Assembly: GCA_015680685.1 (NCBI GenBank)
Contig: MNCI01013908.1
Span: 1,572,803 to 1,636,802 of the forward strand
Direction: 5' to 3'
Length of the DNA stretch: 64,000 nucleotides
From: Gnetum montanum
Taxonomy: Eukaryota > Streptophyta > Gnetopsida > Gnetales > Gnetaceae
A model generated the notes under the pieces. The model saw only the letters and a list, made by a program, of their open reading frames with translations, made no database searches and was not told where the DNA came from. Positions within the stretch are counted from its first letter, which is position 1. The number at the start of each line of letters is the position of its first letter. Position numbers and translations under genes: made by a program. This document shows, piece by piece, positions 22,551 to 32,249 of this stretch.

Positions 22551-25352
22551 TCATGTAATTCCTAGTGGTGGTGGCTTCTCCATGGGCCTCTTCCCCTTAT
22601 CTTGTGGTTCAAGCTTTGGAAATGGATATTTCTGAAGGAGCACTTGAAGCTTTTCTTCTTTAGTTCAGAGATTGTGTGTCGTTCATGCTGATGTTCTAAT
22701 ATTTGACAGGATCGACACCTCCCATGGACAAGGTAGTTACAAAAACATCTAATTGGCTTTGATGTACCAAGCTGCAAAGAACTATCATTCCTCTTCATAG
22801 GCTCTAGCTTTATCTCTACATTCTTAATAATTTGAGAGCTGTCGAGCCAAATCTACCACAACATCTTTTTGACCTTGGTAGCTGGCTTTGACCACCTCTA
22901 ACATAGAATTTTCTACCTCCAATTTTTGTAGTGTCTTTTTGTGTTCAGCAAATTCTACTTCATATTTGATGTAGGTGATAGTTATCTACTTGTCCAACTC
23001 TATCCTTGGGCATCCTAATAATAACATGGCTAAGTTGGAATATCTTAGGTTTTCCAACTCCATGTATTCAATGAGATCCTGGATCTGCAAATCCTGGCTC
23101 TTTAGTTCTACTTGGTGGACGAAGGCATAGGTGTCCAGTATGGCCTGCCAGTCAGTGTTTTGAGAACTGAAAGCATTGATATGGATCTTAGCCATATGGA
23201 TTTCATTTTCAATGATCTGCTTGTACATCCCCACATGGTCTTAGAAATGTTCTTTTAGCTTCTCATGTCACCTAGCCTCATTCTGCCATGCGCTTATTTC
23301 AATGGCCATCTTCTGACAAATGGTGCATATCTCCTCCATTGAGAGGGTCCTTTTTTCTTTGGCTAAGTGATTCATGTCTTGGTTGACCCTTATTAATTGT
23401 TCTTGCATTTGCTAGAAATATTCCTTGAGAACATTCTTTTGTTTTTCAATTTTGGTCAACTGAAGATTCTCGGTAGCAAGAAGTTTATTTTCTTCTTGTA
23501 AGGCCTTCAGTTCTTTAGCATGTGCATACATTTGGGCTTGTGCCTTCGAAGCATTCCAATCAACCTTCTCTTTCTCCATCTTCACCCTTTTATTCTCATC
23601 TAATAGTTTATTCAATTGCTCCATCTGAAATAACTCTAGCTAGTCGATTGGGATAAGTTAGGATGGATCCCACTATGTAGTTTGCAGGGTGATGAACTTC
23701 TCTTGGAATCTTCTCAACTCATCTTCTACATGTTAGACCCTAACCTCAACCATGACTAGCTTTTCTTTTGTGGAAATGAGGTATGATTATGCTATTGTGA
23801 CATCTTAAGGGATGTCAAACAAGGATGTCATTACTTGTCCTATTTGCAGTAATCGATCCAATGCATCCTCATGTTTCGCAGGAGTCATCTAGGAGTCGGC
23901 TAGGATTTAAGCATCGTGTGCTCCTATGAGATCCGCCGGTGGCACAACAGGGATATTGAATGATTCTTTGATGTGGTCTGTGACCACTTCTGCTACTCTA
24001 GCTACATCCTCATGTTGCATGATCATCACTGTGGTGCCTTCACCAGTTTCTAGTTGCACTTGAAAAAATGTAGCATTTCTAGATATTTGTTGTAACCAAT
24101 GTGATTTCCCTCCTCCTATTTGTATAGAAACCTTACCCCATGTGTGATCAATTAAGATCATGGGTTGTACAACATCATCAATTATCTTGAAGATATTTGT
24201 CTCATCAAAACTTTCCCAACTAACCATTTCTACGATGGCCCTGAGATGACTCATCGATGGTCAATAATCTTATGACAGTGATGACGGTTGGTCTTATTGG
24301 CATGTGGGTTGCATGCTAGGCCCTACTTCCTATTGTTGATTGGGCCTCATGTCTGGAAGTTTTCTAGGACCTACTATTTGAGGTGTAGTGGGCCCAACTG
24401 TCTGCTCTTACTCAAGCTCTAGTGTTTCACCAGCATCTTTTCTTAGTTCTGGTGGCTTCAATAATTCAACATAGGAGGCATTTTGACCTTTTCTATGAAC
24501 ATCATTAGTGTACCCTAGAATTCCAGCATGCCAACACAGCTTCTTGATTAGACAAGGGAAAGACAATGCAAACTTCCTTGTCTTACGTTCTTCAAACCAC
24601 CTCAATATTTCTGTTAAATATAAATGGGGCAGATTGGCATCAACCTTGCCCATCAAGATTGTGCTTCCTCTAGCCACATAGATGGAAATCCTATTTAGTC
24701 CTTTTTTTGGGAAGATGTGATAGGTTCCAATTTTAAAATAAATTCTCTCTTCAAGGGTGAGCTCCCCATATGGTTTGTCCCCCTTGCCATATGCCCTCTT
24801 TAACCATATTTTTTGTGCATCAACATCGAAGTGAGTGGATAGATGAGCAACCTTGAGCCCTATATTCAAAAGGTTCAGAACTTTAGAAATGGCCTTAGTA
24901 GATAAATCAACTGAAATCCCACCAATGTCAGTAGTGATGCCTTCTTCTTTATTATGCAAAAATTGTTAAGTCTCCCCCAAATACCATTCACCACTTTCTA
25001 AGAGAACAGGTCACAGTGGAGATCCTTTGAGTTGATCTCTGACTGACTCAAAGAAAAATTTAGTAAAAGGCCCAAAATTGAGTTCCATGATCACTGTAGC
25101 TTACATGAACCTTTCTCGAATTTCCTGAACACATTCTGAAGACAACGTGAGATGTTGTCCCTATTCCAGTGCCCTACCTTCTCCACCTTCTACATGCCCA
25201 GATTGTGTAGTAATAGGGGTTTCTTGATGGATGCTGAATGATTGTGCCTCCTGCTCTACATGTTCTGCAAGAGGTCCTTGGCCTTTGCCTCTCCTTGGTT
25301 GTTTGGATGCATCTTGAGAGGGTCCTCCCTATTGTCCTCATTTAGGGACCAT
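22551..25352 (-). pseudogene. Element C ORF3 (transposon-protein-like block and coiled coil), decayed
   Basis: About 2.8 kb, ~930 codons, starting ATG GTC CCT AAA immediately after a splice-acceptor-like GTGATTACAG and ending ...PPPLGIT-stop. A 183-codon open stretch (24959-24408) contains ERIYFKIGTYHIFPKKGLNR, then FALSFPCLIKKLCWHAGI and GYTNDV. That pattern, ending in FPCLI..LC..AGI, recalls the Pfam family 'putative plant transposon protein', from memory. The C-terminal third (about 23624-22986) is a heptad-rich coiled coil: NKLLDENKRVKMEKEK, then LKALQEENKLLATENLQL. No signal peptide or membrane anchor is evident. It has several stops (for example codon 5 is TGA). Role unknown; an element-encoded accessory or structural protein is the safest description. 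Confidence 0.7.
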
Positions 25353-25609
25353 CTGTAATCACACTAGGATCAATTCTTAGTAAGGTCATTTAACAAAATT
25401 TTATTACCTCATACCTTACTCATTGCCTTTAATGAGTTCAATTTTTTCTTAGTGTGATTTCAAAGTTAGAAATTTTTAAGAAAATCCTCCTATAATTTTT
25501 AATTTTGAGCCTAATTTGATTAGGTGGCTCAAATAATAATTTTTATGGTTTGGTTGAAGGAATAAAATTGGTTTGGCATAAGTTCTTATCATTTCTTAAG
25601 ATCACTTAC
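25353..25609 (-). other. Putative intron before ORF3 in element C
   Basis: On the minus strand, GGG|GTAAGTGATC (donor, GT at 25609-25608) and CTAGTGTGATTACAG|ATG (acceptor, AG at 25354-25353) enclose 257 bp. E3 has the same arrangement (47187-47505). Seen as sequence; splicing is inferred. Confidence 0.5.
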
Positions 25610-25850
25610 CCCTATGATATCCTTTAGGTGATAGCAAATTTCAAAAATGTTATGCACAACTTGGAGCATATGCTTGTCCCACAATTAAGTTAAACACTCT
25701 GGGTTTAAGTAGGTTTGATCAAAAGAAGAATCAGAGTGTTAACGAGCAAGATATTGATGTTTAAATGATAGGTGTGCAAAGTGTGAAAATTTGTGGAGTA
25801 AAATTGCAACTCCCCTTGTGTGAATAGTTGAAAATGATGTTGACACACGT

Positions 25851-25875
25851 GGGGGAGGGGGGGAGGGGGGGAGGG
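25851..25875 (+). other. G-quadruplex-capable run next to the internal promoter of element C
   Basis: Four G-tracts of 5, 7, 7 and 3 bases are separated by single A residues. On the element's sense strand this is a C/T tract directly downstream of the TATA box. It may simply be a microsatellite expansion. Confidence 0.6.
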
Positions 25876-25990
25876 ATCATATATATAGATTTTAGAGACG
25901 TGATATAGCATATGCACTAGGGCGGACCCGATATCACATCAGACCTAATACCAGGTACCTGATATCGCGTCCCTTCCAAAATAGGGCACT
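25876..25990 (-). promoter_or_regulatory. Internal promoter-like block upstream of ORF3 in element C
   Basis: On the minus strand: GCGATATCAGGTACCTGGTAT, TGATATCGGG, ATGCTATATCACG, then the TATA box CTATATATATG (about 25878-25888). The element's LTR U3 reads GATATCAGGTACATGATATC, ATACTATATCGTG, then CTATAAATATA with nearly the same spacing. ORF3 begins about 0.53 kb downstream. The match is direct; promoter activity is inferred. Confidence 0.6.
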
Positions 25991-27060
25991 TGGAAAAATT
26001 GATAAATTTTCAAATTTTCATGGCAAAAATCAAAGGGTTTAAGGTAAATTAAAAGATTTGGGTTAATTTTGAGTAGACATTAAGGCACCAAAGGTGTAAT
26101 GAAGTGGAACTATACAATGAAATTCTTGAATATGGTGAGGAAAAAGGACATGTAGTGGTGCACAGGAATGTTTGGATTGAAATGATAATAAAGGAAAGAA
26201 TAAATTCAATAGTGTAGTACTCAAAGGATGTGAGATGATGTGGTGGTGTGTAATAAGTATAGATTACAAAAGTTGCAAGTGGATCCTCCCCAAAGTAGGT
26301 TCCAACCTATCATGCCCTTCCGTAACCACACCTTAAAATGTCCGTAGACACTAGAAGGGTTAAATGCAATCTGCACCAATGCAAAAAAATCACACATGTT
26401 AAATACCATCGTGATGAGGTATAAATTCTATGCCACATAAGACACAAGTTAGAAATACCTCGACAGTGGGATGAAATGAATTGTAGAAGGGATTGTAGAG
26501 ATCGGGATGTGGGGTAACCTACCCTAGGCATAATGAATCCTGATTGTGGGGCATGATTAATGTATCATTAGTGATTTGGAATTTCTCTATGGCACATTCT
26601 TCTTGATCTTTTCTTTGTTGTTTTTCTTCTTTCTTTTTTCTTTTTCTTCACATGGCCGCTTTGGCACTTTTTCATTTCCATCGGTGATCCGGAGAAGCTA
26701 CCAACCTTTAGGCATGGATGCATGTCTTTCTAGTGGGACCCTCTAGAATAGCATTGAGTTTCTTTATTGAGTGCCTTTATTAATCTTGCTCTCATTTTTT
26801 GTTAGATCTACAAGGATTTTACTACAACCAAGATGCATGATAGCACATATAGATGTCACCAAAGGGAATCAACAAGTTCCCTTGATATCACACCTTGGCC
26901 ATTCCCTCTTAGTCCATCATTTTTCTCTTTGGGCACAATGAGTACAAAGTTACTTTAAGTTTTAATGATGACAAGAATATCATCATACCCAGAGTAGAAC
27001 CTTTTATTAATAGAATGGATGGGCGGATGTTGTGGGCTCACTGTCCAAATAATTAGTCAC
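25991..27060 (-). other. Element C post-pol non-coding region
   Basis: There is no coding potential. On the minus strand it keeps landmarks of the other elements in the same order: AGTGAGCCCACAACATCC (near 27035), ATGCCTAAAGGTTGG (near 26710) and T/C-rich tracts. To the right of about 27060 the similarity ends, so element C is truncated there. Confidence 0.55.
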
Positions 27061-28290
27061 CTATGAATTAATAGTATAGAACAACACCTCAACCAACAAG
27101 TCACATGAGTATTTTATTTACCAATGAGATTACCCTCAAAAAGATAAAACAACAAATTGAAAGATGAAAAAATAGAGAATAAAAGTTGGAAAAATAAAAA
27201 TTATAAAACCAAAGAAAAGGAAAAACATTAACTAATTCTACTTATTAGAAGGGGGGGTATCCCATGACTAAACCTTTGAGCATGGCAAGAATTAATAAAT
27301 GGAAAATTAGGATCCATGCATGTTGGAAATATTGGGGTGCAGTCATATCCAAACCACTAGGTGTCTTTTGATATAGTGGCAAGAATGTACCCAAATTGGG
27401 GTTCACACACTTGATTAAAGTAGGCATAGTGGGGAAAAATATAAGATGTGGTCATGTGATAAGAGGCTAATCCACTATGGCACCCATGACCATAAGATGG
27501 TATGCAAGGATTGATATCTCTCCCTACATGGTTATATTCATTGGGTCACATGGTTGTTGGATCATTAATTGATGGCCTAGATGAGGTAATAGGAGGTGTT
27601 GAGTTCAAGGAGGAAGGTGAATCACAGTGCTGGGCTTGTGCTAAGTTGGAGGATGTAATGGTTTTAGAATCGTGTTGTCTCTTTCTATGGTCATGCCTAA
27701 AGAAAGGATGCTTCCAACTTTGTCGAGGACTTCCACTACTATTGACAATAGCAACACAAGTAATGTTCATGGGTTGGTGCTGTGGTGCAAAACCTTCTGG
27801 TAATCCGTTTAACCTTAGTCACCATGATGGCCATTGCAATAAGCACTCCATACAATTTTCATTTTATTTTTGTTGCACGTGACAAAATATGAAACCACCA
27901 AACCATATGAAATTGGAACTTTATTTTGTTACTTTGATTTCATGTGTTCAGGTTTTGTTCTTCCTTTCAGCAATGACGATTTTCTTTAGAATAAGCCATA
28001 ACCACGATTCATCAGCTAAATAATCTCCTGGTTGGTTTGATACTGAGCTCAGATACTAAGTCCCTACAACTGATCTCCTGGCCACATCCATGATCCTCTG
28101 TGTCTTCATGTCTCTATAGCTACACTTGATGGATTGGTAATGATGATGAAGGACACGTTGGTGTCAGGTGCTATTGTGTTTGCAATTTCTATTTGCAGGT
28201 TCATCATTGTAAGAATCCAAACGTGAAAACATTTTTTTTGTGTGGCTAAGCTTTGCCTTAGGGTTTATGTTTAATATTTCACATCTTCTC
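27061..28290 (-). other. Unassigned stretch between element C and the IDD pseudogene
   Basis: No family recognised. On the minus strand two open pieces (27770-27546, rich in S, P, T and N; 27427-27245) lie downstream of the IDD fragment in the same direction. They could be a diverged 3' exon of that gene, since IDD proteins have long variable C-terminal regions, or unrelated sequence. A 126-codon plus-strand frame (27502-27882) is antisense to these and has no recognisable domain. Confidence 0.35.
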
Positions 28291-28380
28291 ATTGCTTTTT
28301 TTCATCAAGCTTCTGACCTACAACAAAGAAATGAAGAATTCTACCATTTGCTAGTGTGGTATTATTGTTGATAACCTTGG

Positions 28381-29083
28381 TGCTTTCCTCCCCTAATGCA
28401 TCGCAGAATGCCCAGTGTGTGATGAAGCTAATGAAGCTATCTCTCCTGGAGAAGAAGATTCCGTAGTCGCAGCAGTACTCATGAGTGCCACAGGTCTTAG
28501 AGTGGGCCTTCCAGTCAGATTGGACAGTGTAGCGCTTGGAGCACTTTTCACACTTCCACTTCTTCTCGCAATGCTTTCTGCAAAAGTGCTTCTTGATGCT
28601 AGTGAGGTCACCTAGAGCTCACATTGGGTCTTGGTGAACACAGTTGGGCTTAGGATAGATGTATACGGGCTTGTGCACTTCCTTTCTAGTGCGTTGCCTT
28701 AGCTTCCAAGGTAGGTTGTGGCCATGTCGGTGTAGTTGCAAGTTTTGGTCTTACTTGAAACCCTTCTGCCATATCTCACACATGAATCTGTTGGTCACCA
28801 TCAAAGTCTTGGGCGACAATGCAATCACCTTCACCTCTGTGTTAAGCATGCCGGGTAGATTACGATTGTGCTTTGGTGCCACTAGCAACGGTGGCGGCTG
28901 CTGCTATTGATGGATGCCACTATTGTGTGTGGACGAGACACTGGTGGCCTCACTGAAGGCCACAGATGTGACATTGGAGTGTGTCATGGCTACTTTCTCA
29001 GAATTATTAGTGTTGCTCTCAAATTCAGCAACAAACACCAAATTCCAATTTCCCTTACCATGGAACATATCAGACTTTGACAT
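28381..29083 (-). pseudogene. INDETERMINATE-DOMAIN (IDD) C2H2 zinc-finger transcription factor pseudogene
   Basis: One minus-strand frame from ATG at 29083 to about 28382 (~234 codons) reads through the IDD signature. It has an N-terminal S/T/N-rich region (MSKSDMFHGKG start), RNLPG (~77-81), [94 protein letters not shown] and [12 protein letters not shown] proteins are plant nuclear transcription factors binding DNA through four zinc fingers. Damage is clear. Two in-frame stops interrupt it: one in finger 1 before DQNLQ, one in finger 2 where R of SRALGDL is TGA. Zinc-ligand Cys is lost in finger 1 (C to W), finger 2 (C to Y) and finger 4 (C to Y). Finger 4 has a small FIS duplication. The 77 bp upstream (to 29160) look like 5' UTR. 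It could be an uncaptured host locus, a retrocopy, or transposon-captured. Confidence 0.93.
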
Positions 29084-29160
29084 GAACCACCAAAAAAGAA
29101 ACCAGATAAATACAAACCCCGTCCCTAGTTGTGTCCTGCTTTGTTTCTCTCTCTAAATTT

Positions 29161-29439
29161 GTTTTATTCAATTTGTGAATCATGGACAGATGTTGTATGA
29201 TTCAGGTGCTAATATTGGCAAGATTTTGATATATTCTTGATGCTTGTCTTTCTTCTAAAACCGTTGCTCATAACCTATTCTTGTTTTTCTAGTTTTCATT
29301 GCTGATTCAAATGCAGAGTATATACAAAGTGTTTGACAAATTGCCTTTTACCAGTGTCTCTACTTTCACTATCAATAAACATTACTGTGACTTCCAATTC
29401 TCAATTCTTATATTGTAAAAACCTTTAATTAATTTTATC
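29161..29439. other. Spacer between IDD pseudogene and Tat remnant
   Basis: About 280 bp of AT-rich sequence with no recognised feature. It holds the unmarked junction between the IDD-related sequence and the retroelement pol. Confidence 0.4.
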
Positions 29440-31400
29440 ATGCCAACCTATTCCACGAAATGGCCAAAATGTGCCAACACTAGGTCATAAGCTACCATCA
29501 TCCCTCTAATCAATCCTTCATATTCCTCTATATTATTGGTACATGAGAATTCGAAATGATAATAAAAGGGTTGGATTTCACCAAATGTGAGTGTTATGAT
29601 GGCAACAACACTAGTCCCATGGGCATTTGAAGTTCCATCAAAGTGCATGATCACCTCATAACTCTTAGGTACATTGTTAATAATGTTGACATTCTCATTC
29701 AAGAATTTGAGGTCTATGGTTGCATGGTCTTCTACTAGTGAAGTAGTAAGTTGTGTGACTATAGCTTAACCTTTCATTAAGGCTTGAGAGACATAATGAA
29801 GATCAAACTTGGCCATTATGGATTTTCAATGAGTAATATGGCTATTTTCATAGATATTAGTCATGATGGCTCTAAGTACATTATCCTTACAAATGATGTT
29901 GACCTGACTCCTAAAGAGGTAGCACCACCACTTCTTCAGTTAGAGGACTAGGACTAAATAATACTTCTCTACATTGGTGTATCGGGTCTCATGTTTATTA
30001 ATGCATGGCTTAGGTAGTATACTAAAAGCTCTACTCCATCATCTCATTTCTAATAGAGTAGAGAGGCAATAGATGTATCAAAGATAGCAAGGTAGATGTA
30101 AAAAGGTTTCTCTTCTTGTGGCAGATAAAAGAAAGGTAGTTATGCCAACTCTTGCTTAAGGTTTTTAAAGGCTTGTTGGCATTAAGTCATCCACTCATAG
30201 TGAACTTATTTCTTAAAAAAGTGTTACATGGATTGTAACTTATCAGTAAGCCTGGTGATGAACCTATGGATAAATAAATGTCTACCTTGTAGTCCCCGAA
30301 GCTCCTTAAGGTTAGTTGCCACTACTATGTTGGATATGGCCTAAACATTATCAAGATCGACACATATTCCAAATTTAGATACTATAAACCCAAGCATCTT
30401 ACCAGTTTTGACACCAAAGAAATACTTTTTGGGGTTAAGCCTATGCTCATATTTGAGATATCATTTCAACATAAGGTCAAGGTCATGCACATGGTTTTTT
30501 CCCACTTTGGACTTAAGGACTATATCTTCTATGTAATCATTAAGCAATCCTAGCATATAATCACTAAAGATATACATCATAGCTCTTTTGTAGGTTTCTC
30601 CTATGTTCTTTAAGCCAAAGGGCATCATGATATAACAAAATGTACCCCAAGGGGTCATGAAGATCATATTAAGTTCATGTTCTATGTTAATTCTAATTTA
30701 GTTGTAGCCTAAGAACCCATCCATGAAGGATAGCAAGGCATGTCCAGTCATAGTATCGATAAGTTAATCAATACTAAGCAAAGTAAAATCATCTTTAACT
30801 GTTGCCTTATTCAGGTCTCAAAAATCAATACCTATACATATACTCTCATTTTTCTTATGGACTACCACTATGTTGGATACCCACTCTGCATAATAGACAA
30901 CTCTAATGAAACTAGCTTGGTATAATTTTGTGATCTCATCGTGAACTACCAAGGCTGAATCTAGTCAAATTTTGTGAAATTTTTTCTTAACTGATCTAAC
31001 ACTAGGATTGAGTATCATTTTATGTTGCACTAGGTGTGGATAAAGACCTAGAACATCTTCATACAACTAGGCAAAGGCATTAATGTTGTTCTAGAGTACC
31101 TTGGTGATGTCTTAAGCCTACTGAGATTCCATTGAGGAACTTAATTTTAGTGCTTTCTCCTAACCACTATGTGTCATGATAGGAGCCTCAACTAGAGAGT
31201 CCTTGGTAATTTCATCAACCTCAAGGTTAAGGCTTTTGAAGAGGTTTTCAAGCCACTCTAGAGGTTTCTTTATTGAGGCTATGTGGTTGAAAAAAATCTC
31301 AAGCTCAAGATCTAAGCAATTAAGTTCAATAAATCATTCAACATCACCATGAGGTCCACTTAGGTTCAATGGTAAACTAATTTACATCCAGGTGTCCATA
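29440..31400 (-). pseudogene. Tat-lineage Ty3/gypsy pol remnant: RT, RNase H, second RNase H
   Basis: Read on the minus strand. The pre-RT region has NINAFA, LYEDVLGLYP and KKFHKI near 31080-30960. RT follows with SNIVVVHKKNES, DLNKATVKDDFTLLSIDXLI, LLSFMDGFLGYN, MTPWGTFCYIMMPFGLKNIG and ETYKRAM. The catalytic YVDD is degraded to YIED (DYIEDIVLKSK). Then come LNPKKYFFGVKTGKMLGFIV and a first RNase H. At 29702-29448 an extra RNase H fragment reads MHFDGTSNAHGTSVV, then FSCTNNIEEYEGLIRGMM. FDG.SN...  and TNN.AEYE.L are hallmarks of the additional RNase H of Tat (Ogre/Retand-like) elements. Integrase, gag and LTRs are not seen; right where integrase is expected the IDD fragment begins. Many stops, inactive. 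Confidence 0.85.
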
Positions 31401-32249
31401 CTCCAATCCTGCATATCAACCATAAGCACATTAAATGACACCAAGGTAAAATGAATAAAGAATGCCAAAATGATATAAAATTTTCTATTAGCTCTGCATG
31501 GATCAACCAAAACATGCAACTTCATAGTCAAACAAGATACAAAAAAGGATAACAAAGGCTATAATAGGTAGGTGAAGAAAAAAAAGGCTACATAAGATTA
31601 AATAAATACTAAAAAATGTGAACACATGGTGGAATGGAACCAAGTGATGCTTCAATGAAGCCAAATAACATCACAAGGCTAAAGAATGAAGGTTAACAAG
31701 GTCAAATCAAGCTAAAATACAGTGAAACAAGGCTGAACAAGTAAAGGTAGAAAACATAATATAAAACATGACTAATGTTAATCAATCAAGGTTAGATTTT
31801 ACTAGTTTTATGCCTTAGCAGGCCATATTGCCAATTTAAGACCTTGGCAAACCATATGATGGTAAAATGATGCTAGATGATGGTCCAAGGATGGTTGAAC
31901 CCCATCAAATAACATCAATCGAAGGTTAAAAATCGTTAACTAAGGTGAAAAAAGAGATAAATAGTGAGATCAAAGCCAAGTAGAAGTTGAATGAGATTAA
32001 CTAATGATCTCTAAAAGTCAACCATGCATTGAAATATCAAAACAAGTAGAAACACCATGAAATAAGGTCAAATTAGTCAAGGTGGAAAACATGTCATAAA
32101 AGAATATCAATATTGGTCAAATAGGATTATATTTTCCTAGTTTTAGGCCTTAGTAGACCATAGTAAAGGTCTACAAGATTGACAAGCATGTTTTAGCACA
32201 TGATGGAGTCATTTCAAGGTTGTTTGAAGGCAAAAATGACTTCTTTTGA
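31401..32249. repeat. Diverged ~335-bp repeat, about two copies
   Basis: Landmarks recur about 335 bp apart: AAAACAT...ATAAAA, then ACTAGTTTTATGCCTTAGCAG near 31800 and CTAGTTTTAGGCCTTAGTAG near 32138, with AAATAACATCA upstream of each. No coding sequence is present. It adjoins the 192-bp array and the Tat pol, and may be that element's non-coding region. Confidence 0.5.

Larger units (their letters stand above)
21497..27060 (-). mobile_element. Element C: minus-strand Athila-like element with ORF3, 5' part missing
   Basis: Reading on the minus strand: post-pol non-coding region (from about 27060), internal promoter block, short intron, ORF3 (25352-22551), 3' untranslated region, PPT (22362-22375), and the 3' LTR ending at 21497. 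No C-type pol, gag or 5' LTR is found to its right. There the sequence passes into the IDD pseudogene and Tat remnants. It is the best preserved ORF3 copy. Confidence 0.8.

Noticed and set aside
22551-25352. ORF3 as a retroviral envelope (env) gene
   Set aside because: Position downstream of pol and a possible subgenomic RNA fit, but there is no signal peptide, transmembrane segment or fusion-type feature. The coiled coil is cytosolic in composition.
28415-28615. Plus-strand 66-codon frame [16 protein letters not shown]...
   Set aside because: It is antisense to the IDD zinc-finger coding frame, which carries the recognisable protein.
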